Shown: positions 1-9,035, counted from the stretch's first letter. The stretch is DNA of 64,000 nt from Agromyces italicus DSM 16388 (GCF_000421545.1 NZ_ATXF01000009.1:124001-188000), one strand, 5' to 3'. Program-made: numbers and translations. The notes: generated by a model not told the origin, from the sequence alone.

Positions 1-1522
1 GCTTGTCGACGAAGAAGCGGTCGTGCGAGACGACGACGACCGCGCCCGGGAAGTGTGTGAGGGCGCGCTCCATCACCTGCGTCGAAGTGATGTCGAGGTG
101 GTTCGTCGGCTCGTCGAGCACGATCACCGCGGCGCCCGAGAGCAGGCACTGGGCGATCGCGACGCGGGCCCGCTGGCCCCCCGAGAGCGTGCCGATCTTC
201 TGCTTCAGGTCGGCCTCCGAGAACTGCAGCATCGCAAGGAATCGGCCGACGCTCTTCTTCGTCGCCGTAAAGGCGAGCGAGTCGGGGTAGGCGTTCACCG
301 CGTGCCCGACGGTGTCGGTCAGGTCGAGCGCGGCGTACACCCGGTTGTACGACACGAAGCGGGCGCCCTTGGCCCAGCGCACGCTGCCCGCGTCGGGCGT
401 CGTCTCCTCGGTGAGCACGTCGAGCAGCGTCGACTTTCCCGAGCCGTTCGAGCCGATCACGGCGACGCGGTCACCGCGCTGGAGTTCGAACGAGACGCCC
501 TCGAAGAGCGGCGCCCCACCGAAGCCCTTCGCGAGCCCGGTGACGGTGAGCAGGTCGTTCGAGACCTTCAGCCCGTCGTAGATCGAGGTGATGATCTGGT
601 CGATGGGGCGTGGCGCCTGGCGCTTCTTGATGTCGGCGAGCCGACGGGCCACGGCGTTCGACGGGTTGCGAGCAGCCTCTCGGCGGGCCGTCGAGGCGGC
701 CTGCTCGTAGGCGAGCAGCTCCTCTTCGTGGGCGAACTGCTTCTCGAGCATCTTGAGACGCGACTGCTTCGCGTGCACGTACGCCGAGTAGTCGCCCTCG
801 TACTCCTGCAGGCGGTAGTTCTCGAGCTCGATGATGCGATCGACGACCCCGTCGAGGAACTGCCGGTCGTGCGAGACCACCAGCACGGCACCCGCGAAGC
901 CCTGGAGCCAGTTCTCGATCCACTTCACGCCGTCGAGGTCGAGGAAGTTGGTGGGCTCGTCGAGCAGCAGCACGTCAGGCGCCTGCACGAGGATCTGCGC
1001 GAGCGCCGCCCGGTTGCGCCAGCCGCCCGAGAGCCGGTCGACGGGCAGCGCACGACGCCCGGCGTCGAAGCCGAGCCGGGTGAGCACCGTGTCGATCGTC
1101 GTCTCGTAGGTCCAGCCGCCGATGTGGTCCATGCGCTCGAACAGTTCGCCCTGCTCGGTGAGCAGCCTCGTCATCTCGTCGTCGGCCATCGGCTCGGCGA
1201 GCGCGAGGCCGATCTCGTCGAGGCGCGCCTGCGTCTCGTGCACGTCGGCGAAGTGCGCGCTCAGCGTCTGCTGGATGCTCTGCTCGCCGTCGAGCTCCGA
1301 GAACTGCGAGAAGTAGCCGATGGTCGTGCCGAGCGTGACGTCGCGCGTGCCGCTCGTCGGCTCGCGGCGGCCGAGCACGACCTCGAGCAGGCTCGACTTG
1401 CCGGTGCCGTTCTTGCCGATGAGGCCGACCCGGTCGCCCTGCTTCAGCTTGAGGAACGCCTCTTTCAGCACCGGCCGCCCGTCATAGTCGATGCTGACGT
1501 CGTTCAGTCGGATCAGGCTCAC
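1..1522 (-). CDS. ABC-F family ATPase (C-terminus beyond the left edge)
   Basis: Soluble protein with two ABC ATPase domains on one chain and no membrane segment, the layout of the ABC-F translation or ribosome-protection factors. The GTG start at 1522 gives MSLIRLNDVS. Walker A GKNGTGKS lies at residues 36-43. Domain one has signature LSGGW and Walker B LLLDEPTNFLD. A charged linker containing KKRQAPRP follows. Domain two has GSNGSGKS, LSGGQ and IVLDEPTNHLD. About 507 residues are in the window and the chain is still open at base 1, just after the second Walker B and H-loop (VVVSHDRFF), so only a short tail is missing. ABC-F proteins act on the ribosome in the cytosol. Whether this one is a housekeeping or a resistance factor cannot be told from here. 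Confidence 0.93.
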   Translation of the reverse strand, partial: MSLIRLNDVSIDYDGRPVLKEAFLKLKQGDRVGLIGKNGTGKSSLLEVVLGRREPTSGTRDVTLGTTIGYFSQFSELDGEQSIQQTLSAHFADVHETQARLDEIGLALAEPMADDEMTRLLTEQGELFERMDHIGGWTYETTIDTVLTRLGFDAGRRALPVDRLSGGWRNRAALAQILVQAPDVLLLDEPTNFLDLDGVKWIENWLQGFAGAVLVVSHDRQFLDGVVDRIIELENYRLQEYEGDYSAYVHAKQSRLKMLEKQFAHEEELLAYEQAASTARREAARNPSNAVARRLADIKKRQAPRPIDQIITSIYDGLKVSNDLLTVTGLAKGFGGAPLFEGVSFELQRGDRVAVIGSNGSGKSTLLDVLTEETTPDAGSVRWAKGARFVSYNRVYAALDLTDTVGHAVNAYPDSLAFTATKKSVGRFLAMLQFSEADLKQKIGTLSGGQRARVAIAQCLLSGAAVIVLDEPTNHLDITSTQVMERALTHFPGAVVVVSHDRFFVDK

Positions 1523-1578
1523 GGGCGTCCTCGGTTTCGGGGTGCGGTGCGGTTCGCAGGGGGTGAGATGCGGCGAGA

Positions 1579-1647
1579 CGGATGCCTCGAGCCGGCGCCC
1601 ACTCTATCGAGCGCGCCTGCGCGCTCGCAGTGACGTCGAGGCATCCG
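1579..1647. repeat. Inverted pair of the GGATGCCTC motif
   Basis: Bases 1579-1590 (CGGATGCCTCGA) and 1636-1647 (TCGAGGCATCCG) are perfect 12-bp inverted arms around a 45-base spacer. The pair sits between the ABC-F start and the 3' end of the membrane protein gene at 1668. It could act as a terminator or as a REP-like element. It is one of several pairs in the window built from the same 9-mer. Confidence 0.6.
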
Positions 1648-1667
1648 CCCGAACCGATCTCGCGGGG

Positions 1668-2360
1668 CTATCCGCGTCGCGCACGGAGCACGGCGATTCC
1701 GACGAAGGCGAGCCAGACTGCGGCGATGCCGTTGAACATCGGCACGGCACCCCAGCCGTTCGACGCGTAGAACTCCGAGGAGTTGTAGCCGAAGAACATC
1801 GACGGCACCCCCGCGAGGTGGAGGGCGGCGACACCGAACGACGACCAGCCGACCCAGCGGGACAACGCACCCGAGCGGAGCACCGCGTAGCCGAACGCGA
1901 GCCCGAAGACGACGAGGAGGAGATGGCTGATCGTGCCGTAGAGCAGGTAGGTGGGCACGGTGCGGGTCGGGTCGATCCATTCCTCGGTCTGGATGGCGCT
2001 TCCGCCCTCGAGCCCCTTCGCGACCATGTCGACGACCGTCCATGCGACGCCGGCGCTGCCGGCCAGGGCGCCGAACCACTCGAAGCGAGCGTCCTTCTCG
2101 GCGATCAGGAATCGCACGCCCGTCATGAAGATCAAGAACATGGTGAGCGCGATGAAGTTGAAAAGGGTTCGAGTGAGGATCAGCCCGTCGGGCATGAGCG
2201 AGCCCGTCTCGACACCGCAGGTGGCGGCGTCGCAGGCGGGCACGACGAAGTAGAGCGGAAGTTCGGCGATCGCGAAGACGCCGCCGACGACCGCTGCCCA
2301 GCCGACCCAGCGGCCGACGAGGACGGATGATCGAAATTGTGTACGTGATGCACTGTTCAT
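1668..2360 (-). CDS. Hypothetical membrane protein (DUF4386-like)
   Basis: Membrane protein of about 230 residues with roughly six hydrophobic segments; function unknown. The size and the pattern of an N-terminal helix followed by an acidic loop (VPACDAATCGVETG) resemble DUF4386-type proteins, but this is a resemblance only. The ATG at 2360 is preferred; an in-frame GTG at 2367-2369 would lie inside the palindrome that probably serves as operator. It is divergent from a TetR gene only 47 bp away, so it is probably that regulator's target. Confidence 0.75.
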   Translation of the reverse strand: MNSASRTQFRSSVLVGRWVGWAAVVGGVFAIAELPLYFVVPACDAATCGVETGSLMPDGLILTRTLFNFIALTMFLIFMTGVRFLIAEKDARFEWFGALAGSAGVAWTVVDMVAKGLEGGSAIQTEEWIDPTRTVPTYLLYGTISHLLLVVFGLAFGYAVLRSGALSRWVGWSSFGVAALHLAGVPSMFFGYNSSEFYASNGWGAVPMFNGIAAVWLAFVGIAVLRARRG

Positions 2361-2385
2361 GCCATGCACAATAACTCGAATTGTG
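2336..2385. promoter_or_regulatory. TetR operator candidate in the divergent promoter
   Basis: CACAAT at 2367-2372 and ATTGTG at 2380-2385 form an inverted repeat with 7 bases between. A further ATTGTG half-site lies at 2336-2341, so the motif CGAA(A)TTGTGTA occurs twice in the same orientation 45 bp apart. The position between two divergent starts suggests autoregulation and control of the membrane protein gene by the TetR protein. Confidence 0.55.
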
Positions 2386-2407
2386 TAAGCCGTCTACTAT
2401 TTCTTTC

Positions 2408-3169
2408 ATGGGCATCGACGACCACTCCGAACTCGACGCGCTGCCGCCCGGACTCGCCTCGGCCTGGGACGTCGTCGACACGTCGACCAGGCGCGGACGC
2501 AAGCCCGCGCACAGTGTCGATGAGATCGTGGCGGCCGCGACGGCGCTCGCCGACCGCGACGGCATCGCCGCGGCATCCCTGCCGAAGGTCGCGGCCCGCG
2601 TCGGCGTGACGACCAACGCGCTCTACCGCTACGTCTCCTCCAAGGAAGAGCTCATCGTGCTGGTCGCCGATCGGGCGTGGGGTGCGGCCCCCACGTTGCC
2701 CCTCGATGACTGGCGCGGCGCAGCGACGCTCTGGCCGCACCGGTTGCGCGATCGCTTCCTCGCTCGTCCGTGGCTGCTCGACGTGCCGACGACCGTCCCG
2801 CTGACGCCGCACACCGCCGCGTGGCTCGACGCGCTCATCGTCGCCCTCGCACCGACCGGCCTGCCGGCGCGACAGGTGCTGTACTCGGCCTATCTGCTCG
2901 ACAGCCACGCACGCTATGACGCGAACCTCCGGCGCAATGCTCCGACTCCGTCTGCGCTGAGCGCGGCGCACCCAGATCGCCGGCGGAGGGTGCGTGGCTT
3001 CCTCGACACCCAGCTCCGCGCACGCAGTCTCGATGCGGTCGCCGACGTGATGCAGGACCCGTCTTTCGTCGCCGATGCGACGACGAACGACGGGTTCGAG
3101 TTCGGGCTGGCGCGCATCCTCGACGGCATCGAGGCGCACGTTTCGGGCGGTAGTCCTCCGGCCCGTTAG
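2408..3169 (+). CDS. TetR/AcrR family regulator
   Basis: Transcriptional repressor of 253 residues. An extended N-terminus (GLASAWDVVDTSTRRGRKPAHS) precedes the TetR helix-turn-helix, recognised from the segment SLPKVAARVGVTTNALYRYVSSKEEL. The C-terminal half is a ligand-binding domain of the TetR_C_1 (tetracyclin-repressor-like) kind, judged by length and by the central LARPWLLDVPTTVPLTPHTAAWL segment. The ATG at 2408 is chosen over an upstream in-frame TTG because the upstream codons overlap the operator palindrome. The ligand is unknown. It is divergent from a membrane protein gene. Confidence 0.88.
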   Translation: MGIDDHSELDALPPGLASAWDVVDTSTRRGRKPAHSVDEIVAAATALADRDGIAAASLPKVAARVGVTTNALYRYVSSKEELIVLVADRAWGAAPTLPLDDWRGAATLWPHRLRDRFLARPWLLDVPTTVPLTPHTAAWLDALIVALAPTGLPARQVLYSAYLLDSHARYDANLRRNAPTPSALSAAHPDRRRRVRGFLDTQLRARSLDAVADVMQDPSFVADATTNDGFEFGLARILDGIEAHVSGGSPPAR

Positions 3170-3204
3170 CCGGCGCATCCGGGCGGGTCGCTCGACTCGC
3201 GGGC

Positions 3205-4554
3205 TCAGCGGGCGTGGATGTCGACGTCCTTGCTCTCGCGGGCGAGCAGCACGGCCGCCGCGCTCCCGGCGAGCACGATCATCCAGAACAGGGCGACCGG
3301 CCAGGTGGCTCCGAACCCGATCACGAGGCTCGTCGCGATGAGCGGCGAGAAGCCCGCGCCGATGGTCGATGCCGACTGGTAGGCCACCGAGGCGCCGGAG
3401 AAGCGCAGCGAGGTGGGGAACTGTTCGGCGACGAACGCCGCGATCGGTCCGTAGACCATGCCCTGGACGAGCCCGTTGCCGAGAATGATCGCGATCGCGA
3501 AGCCCCACACCGTTCCGGTCTGCAGCAGCCCGATGATCGGCGGCGCGAGCACGATGCCGACGAGGCATCCCACGACGATGACCGTACGGCGACCCACCCG
3601 GTCGCTCATGCGGGCGGCGAGGATCGATACGACGACCGTCGTGACGGCGGCGACCGCCTTCCAGTTGAGCACGCCCGTCGGGTCGGCGCCGGCGCCGACC
3701 GCCTCCGAGACGCCCCAGACCGTCATGAGGCCCTGCGAGGTCGTGAACGAGAGCACCACGACGAACGCGACGAGCACCGTACGCCAATGGTGCCGCAGCA
3801 CCTCGACGATCGGCACGCGGCGACGGGCGCCGATCTCCTCGAGCTCCTGGAACATCGGCGTCTCGGCGACACGCAGGCGGATCACGAGTCCGACACCGAG
3901 CAGCGCGACGCTGAACAGGAACGGCACGCGCCAACCCCATGCGAGGAACTGATCCTCGGGCAGCAGCGAGAACAGGCTCAACATGAGCGTCGCGAGCACC
4001 GCGCCGACCGGCCCGCCCGCATTCGCGAAGCTCGCCGCGAGACCGCGGCGGTTCTGCGGCGCATGCTCGAGCGCGACGAGGATCGCGCCGCCCCACTCGC
4101 CGCCGACCGCGACGCCCTGCACGACCCGCAGCAGCACGAGCAGGATCGGCGCGATGATGCCGACCGATTCGGTCGGCGGCAGGAGGCCCATGATCGTCGA
4201 GGCGACGCCCATCAGCACCATCGAGATGATGAGCACCTTCTTGCGGCCGCGGGTGTCGCCGAAATGCCCGAAGAGGATGCCGCCGAGCGGCCGGGCGAGG
4301 TAGCCGACGGCGAACGTCGCGAACGAGGCGAACGTCGCGAAGCCCGGGCCGAGCCCGGCGAAGAAGACCTGGCCGAACACGAGGCTCGCGGCCGTCGCGT
4401 ACAGGATGAAGTCGTAGAACTCGATCATGCTGCCCATGAAGCTCGACGCGATGATGCGACGCATGTCTCGCGTCGTCATCGACAGCTGGGTGCCGTCAGC
4501 GGCCGTCGTGGGGGCAGTCATCTCGGGGGGTGCGGTGGGGGTGATGCGGGTCAT
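3205..4554 (-). CDS. MHS-family MFS transporter (metabolite:H+ symporter)
   Basis: Twelve-helix inner-membrane transporter of 449 residues. The N-terminal signature RRIIASSFMGSMIEFYDFILYATAASLVF and the loop GHFGDTRGRKKVL are hallmarks of the metabolite:H+ symporter branch of the MFS (ShiA, ProP, KgtP relatives), which imports organic acids and similar solutes. The start follows GAGAGAGGTCGACG. It lies 40 bp downstream of, and on the same strand as, the metallo-hydrolase gene, so the two form an operon opposite a LysR gene. A joint role in uptake and hydrolysis of one organic acid or lactone is a reasonable inference; the substrate is unknown. Confidence 0.9.
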   Translation of the reverse strand: MTRITPTAPPEMTAPTTAADGTQLSMTTRDMRRIIASSFMGSMIEFYDFILYATAASLVFGQVFFAGLGPGFATFASFATFAVGYLARPLGGILFGHFGDTRGRKKVLIISMVLMGVASTIMGLLPPTESVGIIAPILLVLLRVVQGVAVGGEWGGAILVALEHAPQNRRGLAASFANAGGPVGAVLATLMLSLFSLLPEDQFLAWGWRVPFLFSVALLGVGLVIRLRVAETPMFQELEEIGARRRVPIVEVLRHHWRTVLVAFVVVLSFTTSQGLMTVWGVSEAVGAGADPTGVLNWKAVAAVTTVVVSILAARMSDRVGRRTVIVVGCLVGIVLAPPIIGLLQTGTVWGFAIAIILGNGLVQGMVYGPIAAFVAEQFPTSLRFSGASVAYQSASTIGAGFSPLIATSLVIGFGATWPVALFWMIVLAGSAAAVLLARESKDVDIHAR

Positions 4555-4594
4555 CGTCGACCTCTCTCAGTGTGTCAGAACGGAAGCGGGAGTT

Positions 4595-5623
4595 TCAGAA
4601 CGCGAGCGCTCGCTGACGGGCGAACGACACGGTTTCGAGGTCGGCGGGCACGACGACCTCGAGCTCTGCGCCGGCGACGGCGACGGCGCGCAGCCAGCTC
4701 TCGGTGGGCAGGTGCCCGGGAACGAGGTGATGCAGGGCGAGGCGAGCGGCACCGGCCTCGTGGGCGACGGCGATCGCCTCCTCGACGCTGGTGTGCGACC
4801 TGCGGTGATGATCGATCGAGGCGCGGGATGTCTCGTCGTCGCGCCCGCCGTAGGTCGAGGCCACCCAGTCGAAGCTGATGGCCTCGTGCAGCAGCAGGTC
4901 GACGCCCTCGGCGAGGCGCACCATGTTGTCGCACTTCGCCGTGTCGCCCGAGATCGCGACCGAGCCCTCATCGCTCGTGAAGCGGAACCCGAACGCGGGC
5001 GCGATCGGCGGGTGCTGCACGAGCACGGCGTCGACCCTGACGCGGTCGTCTTCGAAGACGGTGAACGGTGCCATGTCGGGGGTGGGTGCGTCGTTCGGGT
5101 GGTAGCCGAGCCCGCCGGGGATCACGATGTCACGCGCCTCGAACAGCTCGGTCGGCGAGGGGCGCAGCGCGTCGAGCACGCGGTCGTTGAGATCCGTCGC
5201 CTGCGACTCCATGAGCAGGCGGAACATGTCGGCGGTGCCCGGCGTCGGCAGCTGCGGGGCGACGGGTCGGGGCGGCACGGTCGCGCGCGCCGAGACCGGC
5301 GGCAGTGCCCCGCGATCGCCGGGGCCGATGATCGGAATCCGCGGCTCGTCGCCCGTGAGCCCGAACATGCCGAACAGGGCGAGGTTCAGCAGGTCGGTCG
5401 TGTGGTCGGAGTGCAGGTGGGTGAGGAACACACCGCCGAGCCGGTCCATCGTGAAGCCCGCGCGGGCGAACTGGCGCCCGGCGCCGAGCCCGGCATCGAC
5501 GAGGTACACGCGGTCGCCGACGGCGACCGCGGTCGAGATGCCGAATCGCGAGTGGGCGTCGAGCGGGGTCCACCATCGGGGCCCGCCCGCGGTTCCAAGG
5601 GTGACGATGCGGTGGTCGCTCAT
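4595..5623 (-). CDS. MBL-fold metallo-hydrolase
   Basis: Metallo-beta-lactamase-fold hydrolase of 342 residues. Zinc-ligand motif THLHSDHTTDL near residue 70, then GDTAKCDNM and a C-terminal LALHHLVPG give the usual His/Asp set of the RNase Z/arylsulfatase-like branch. ATG at 5623 is preceded by GAAGGAG at good spacing; an upstream in-frame ATG at 5662 lacks one. No signal peptide is seen. It is first gene of the operon with the MHS transporter and divergent from LysR, so it is probably a catabolic lactonase, esterase or sulfatase, not an RNA-processing enzyme. The substrate is not known. Confidence 0.87.
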   Translation of the reverse strand: MSDHRIVTLGTAGGPRWWTPLDAHSRFGISTAVAVGDRVYLVDAGLGAGRQFARAGFTMDRLGGVFLTHLHSDHTTDLLNLALFGMFGLTGDEPRIPIIGPGDRGALPPVSARATVPPRPVAPQLPTPGTADMFRLLMESQATDLNDRVLDALRPSPTELFEARDIVIPGGLGYHPNDAPTPDMAPFTVFEDDRVRVDAVLVQHPPIAPAFGFRFTSDEGSVAISGDTAKCDNMVRLAEGVDLLLHEAISFDWVASTYGGRDDETSRASIDHHRRSHTSVEEAIAVAHEAGAARLALHHLVPGHLPTESWLRAVAVAGAELEVVVPADLETVSFARQRALAF

Positions 5624-5677
5624 GCGTGTGACTCCTTCGGCGGTGCGCGTGATGCCATCCATCGTCCGTCGCGCGTA

Positions 5678-5708
5678 ATGTTCTGTACAGCAGATGTTCT
5701 GGATGTAC
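5678..5708. promoter_or_regulatory. LysR-type binding region, direct repeats ATGTTCTG
   Basis: ATGTTCTG occurs at 5678-5685 and again at 5694-5701, 16 bp apart, with TGTAC also repeated at about 5684 and 5704. The repeats sit in the 101-bp divergent region between the hydrolase operon and the LysR gene, directly before the LysR Shine-Dalgarno (AAGGAGG at 5714-5720). The placement suits autoregulation and activation of the divergent operon. Confidence 0.5.
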
Positions 5709-5724
5709 TTCATAAGGAGGATCG

Positions 5725-6636
5725 ATGAATGGCGTGACGCTGCGTCAGCTCGAGTACTTCGTCGCGGCCGCAGACGCCGGCACGGTGAGTGCCGCCGCCG
5801 AGCGCTGCTCGGCCTCGCAGGCGGCCGTGTCGACTGCGCTCGGCGAACTCGAGCGCTCGCTCGGCCTGCAGCTGCTGGTGCGGCGCCCGGCGAAGGGGGT
5901 CGTGCTGACCCGCAGCGGCGAGCGCATGCTGCCGGTCGCCCGCCGCATCCTGGATGACGCGACCGAGCTCGTCCAGCTCGCCGGCGCCGAGCACGACGAG
6001 GTGGCCGGGCCCCTGCGCATCGCGTGCACCGTCGCGCTGTCGCCACGGCTGCTGCCGTCGCTCGCGGCCGCGTTCAGCGATCGGCACCCGCGGGTCGAGC
6101 TCGACCTCGCCGACGGTCTCGCGAGCGAGGTGCAAGACCTGGTGCGCACCGGCGCCGCCGACGCCGCACTGCTGTACCGCCGGCAGCTCTCGCCCGGATT
6201 CGATGCACGCACCATCCGTTCGCTCGCGCCCTACGCGGTGCTGCCCGAGGCGCACCCGCTCGCCGGCGCCGACGACGTCGCCCTCGCCGAGCTCGCCGAC
6301 GAGCGGCTCATCCTCGTGCAGGCCGCCGGTTCGCGCGGGGTCATCGAGGCGCTCATCGAGGAGGCCGGCATCGTGCCGCGCGCAGGGTGGGCGTTCACGA
6401 ACCCCGAGACCGTGCGGGCGATGGTCGCGCGCGGGCTCGGCTACTCGGTGTTCAGCGGCCGGCCGCGCGGCACGCAGAGCTTCGACGGGCGGCACGTCGC
6501 GTACGTGCGGGTGCGCGACGCGGTGAAGCCGAACGACGTGGTGCTCGCGCTGACACACGGCCAGCGCCGCACCGCCCGACTCGACGCGCTCGTCGCGCTG
6601 CTCGCCGAGCCCGAGCTGCAGGAGGCGCTGGGCTGA
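5725..6636 (+). CDS. LysR family transcriptional regulator
   Basis: Regulator of 303 residues, the usual LysR length. The N-terminal winged helix is MNGVTLRQLEYFVAAADAG followed by SAAAERCSASQAAVSTALGELE (residues about 1-60), then a periplasmic-binding-like effector domain from about residue 90. A textbook AAGGAGG sits 4-5 bases before the ATG. It is divergent from the MBL hydrolase/MHS transporter operon, its probable target, with repeats in between. The effector is likely the substrate of that operon or an intermediate. Confidence 0.93.
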   Translation: MNGVTLRQLEYFVAAADAGTVSAAAERCSASQAAVSTALGELERSLGLQLLVRRPAKGVVLTRSGERMLPVARRILDDATELVQLAGAEHDEVAGPLRIACTVALSPRLLPSLAAAFSDRHPRVELDLADGLASEVQDLVRTGAADAALLYRRQLSPGFDARTIRSLAPYAVLPEAHPLAGADDVALAELADERLILVQAAGSRGVIEALIEEAGIVPRAGWAFTNPETVRAMVARGLGYSVFSGRPRGTQSFDGRHVAYVRVRDAVKPNDVVLALTHGQRRTARLDALVALLAEPELQEALG

Positions 6637-6708
6637 GCGAGCCGCCTCGACCGACGCAGCTCTCGGGCCCGGCCGAGATGGCGAGACTGCTGCGCCGAGC
6701 CCGGCGAC

Positions 6709-7782
6709 TCAGGCGTCGAACACCACACGCGGTTCGAGCCCGAGGAAGGCGGCGTAGCGCGCCGCCGCATCGTCGATCGCCTGCCGCTCGTGCGCGGCGA
6801 GCGCACGGTGCGGGCGCAGCGAGAACGTGACCGCCTTCGCGGTGACCGTGCGCTTCATCGCGGCGACGAGCTGCGCATCGACGAGAGCCACCCCGATCGC
6901 CGTCTCACGCTCGCGCGGCACGACGCCCTCTGAATCGATGACCCAGCGCGAGTCCTGATACCCGCGGTACATCTCGTCGAGCAGCTGAAGCAGGTGGCCG
7001 GCGGGCTCCGGCGCCTCGGCCTGCGAGGGCGGCCCACCTGGCGCGTGCCAGAAGGTGCGCCCGTCGTGCTCGAACGACTCGAGCCGGTCGGCGACCGCGG
7101 CGATGCCGCGCCGGGCGTCGGTCACGGTGAGCGTCGCCCAGTACGCGAGGTCGCGCTCGGTCGCCGGCCCGTGCCCCGTGCAATAGCGCAGCGCGAGCTC
7201 GGCGAGCGCCTCGTCGCGGTCGAACGGGCGCCCGGCCGGCACGCGTGCGTCCATGGGCGCGTATGTGTGCTCGCCGTCGCGCGGCGCGCCGCTGCACACG
7301 AGCCCGAGCATCTCGAGCCTGCCGACGACCAGCATGAGCTGCTGCCCCGTGAGCTCCGTCCCGCGTCCGGCGAGCGCCGCCCCGAGTTCGGAACGGGTGC
7401 GGTCGGATGCCTCGCCGAGCACCTCCTCGATCGTGTCGGTGATCGCCGTCATGCGGCCGGCGATCGGCCGCAACTGCTGCTCGAACACCGGCAGCACGCG
7501 GGGCGCGGTGAGTTCGACGAGCCGGCGCACGTCGTCGGCGTGCACGTAGTGCCAGGTCGGCCGCAGCACGTGGGTGCGGATCACCCGGCCGCTCGCGAGG
7601 GCGACGGCGAGGTCGGCCGCCTCGGACGACGACGTGCGGGTCGCGACGGCCCACGCCGACTGCGAGGGGTTCTCGGCCTGCACCGCGAGCAGCGACCGCA
7701 CGACCTGCTCGGCATCGTCGAGGGGCGCAGCGAGCGACTGCGACCGCAGCCGCCACCGGGCGATGTCGCGATCGGTGATCAT
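6709..7782 (-). CDS. Winged-helix DNA-binding protein, HTH_42/AlkZ-like family
   Basis: Protein of 357 residues of the HTH_42 (formerly DUF1006) family, which includes the DNA glycosylases AlkZ and YcaQ that unhook interstrand crosslinks and remove bulky alkyl adducts. Recognised by the N-terminal segment LLAVQAENPSQSAWAVATR, by RTHVLRPTWHYVHADDVR, and by ALRYCTGHGPATERDLAYW. In AlkZ the active site is a Q-x-Q motif and in YcaQ a Q-x-D, as I recall; here the matching position reads Q-A-E. ATG 7782 is used; an upstream in-frame start at 7842 would add an unrelated tail. It is not in an operon. Confidence 0.82.
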   Translation of the reverse strand: MITDRDIARWRLRSQSLAAPLDDAEQVVRSLLAVQAENPSQSAWAVATRTSSSEAADLAVALASGRVIRTHVLRPTWHYVHADDVRRLVELTAPRVLPVFEQQLRPIAGRMTAITDTIEEVLGEASDRTRSELGAALAGRGTELTGQQLMLVVGRLEMLGLVCSGAPRDGEHTYAPMDARVPAGRPFDRDEALAELALRYCTGHGPATERDLAYWATLTVTDARRGIAAVADRLESFEHDGRTFWHAPGGPPSQAEAPEPAGHLLQLLDEMYRGYQDSRWVIDSEGVVPRERETAIGVALVDAQLVAAMKRTVTAKAVTFSLRPHRALAAHERQAIDDAAARYAAFLGLEPRVVFDA

Positions 7783-7884
7783 CTCTCGAGCGTAGGACGG
7801 GCTGCCGTCACGGCGCCCGTCCCACGCGGCGCTTGCCCTCACTCCACCGGCGCGACAGCATGGTCCGGACGAACCGGAGGCATG

Positions 7885-8346
7885 ATGACGGACACCGCTG
7901 CATCAGTGCGGACGGCCACCCCCGCAGCCTGGGTGACACTGCTCCTGCGAGTCCGGGGGCTGATGCTGAGCGGCGCGTTCGCCGCGATCGTCTACGGGAT
8001 GCTCACGAACGCGAACCGCACCGCGTGCCCGACGCCGACGGGCGGCCTATCCACCGCGCAGTGCGAAACGTACACGCTCGGTCCGAGCGGGATCGTCGTG
8101 GCTGCGATGGCGATCGCACTGCTGGCCGGCCTCGGGGCCGCGACCCGACGCACCGATGCGCCTGCGGCGCTGCGCGCACTCGATCGCACCGGCATCGTCA
8201 TCATCGCGATCGCGCTCGGCTCGGTCGTCATCAGCCTCGTCTGGTTCTGGCTGCTGCCGGTGCAGCAGGTGCTCGACCACGGCGGCAGCCTCTGGTTCCC
8301 CTTCCCGTTCGGTTCGGTGACGAGCGACTTCGACACGGCGGGCTGA
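7885..8346 (+). CDS. Hypothetical membrane protein
   Basis: Small membrane protein of about 153 residues with three likely transmembrane helices: around residues 20-42, a central AAMAIALLAGLGA segment, and IVIIAIALGSVVISLVWFWLLPV near the end. Two cysteines (TACPTP and TAQCET) lie in the first outside loop and could pair. GGAGG ends at 7880, so the second ATG (7885) has the better spacing; the ATG at 7882 is the alternative. It is divergent from the AlkZ-like gene. No family is recognised. Confidence 0.7.
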   Translation: MTDTAASVRTATPAAWVTLLLRVRGLMLSGAFAAIVYGMLTNANRTACPTPTGGLSTAQCETYTLGPSGIVVAAMAIALLAGLGAATRRTDAPAALRALDRTGIVIIAIALGSVVISLVWFWLLPVQQVLDHGGSLWFPFPFGSVTSDFDTAG

Positions 8347-8405
8347 CGAGCCGATCGTCACCTGGTCTCGAGCGCGAGGGCTGACGAACACCCGACCGGC
8401 GTCGC

Positions 8406-9027
8406 TCAGCTCAACAGCCCGCGCTGGAACCCGACCGCGACCGCGGCCGCCCGGTCGTTGACGCCGAGCTTCTCGAAGATGTGCAGCACGTGCGTCTTCA
8501 CCGTCGCCTCGCTGATGAACAGCTCCGCGGCGGATTCGCGGTTCGTGTTGCCCGCGGCGACCAGCCGCAGCACCTCCAGCTCACGTTCGCTCAAGACCAC
8601 CTCGGGGCCGCGAACGCGCCCCATCAACCGCATCGCGACCGACGGCGCGAGCACTGCCTCGCCGCGGGCGGCCGAGACGACCGCTCCCATGAGCACCTCG
8701 CTCGGGGCATCCTTCAGCAGGTAGCCGGTGGCACCCGCCTCGATCGCCGGCAGCACCTCGCTGTCGGTGTCATACGTCGTGAGCACGAGCACTCGTGCGC
8801 GAACCCCGAGCTCCCCGAGCCGCCGGATCGCGGTCACGCCGTCGGATCTCGGCATCCGCAGGTCCATCAGGATGACGTCGGGATCGAGCGCGCGGGCCAG
8901 CTCGACCGCCTCGGCGCCGTCGCCGGCCTCGCCGACCACGTCGAAGCGGGCGTCGCCCGTGAACATCCCGCGCAGGCCGTCCCTGACGATGGGGTGGTCG
9001 TCGGTGATGAGCAGTCGGATCGGGGTC

Positions 9028-9035
<8 letters not shown>
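8406..9035 (-). CDS. NarL/LuxR-type response regulator
   Basis: Two-component response regulator of 209 residues. The receiver domain has acidic pocket DD at 12-13, phospho-acceptor Asp58 in DVILMDLRMP, and conserved Thr and Lys (LTTYD; YLLKDA). The C-terminal LuxR helix-turn-helix covers LSERELEVLRLVAAGNTNRESAAEL. The start overlaps the stop of the upstream histidine kinase gene by 8 bases, so the two are translationally coupled. As last gene of the ABC-2 exporter operon it probably controls the exporter in response to the kinase, the pattern seen for antibiotic or lipid stress exporters such as DesKR-linked systems. Confidence 0.94.

Noticed and set aside
23..1633. 536-codon frame opposite the ABC-F gene
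   Set aside because: Shadow of the ABC-F ATPase, whose Walker and signature motifs are on the minus strand.
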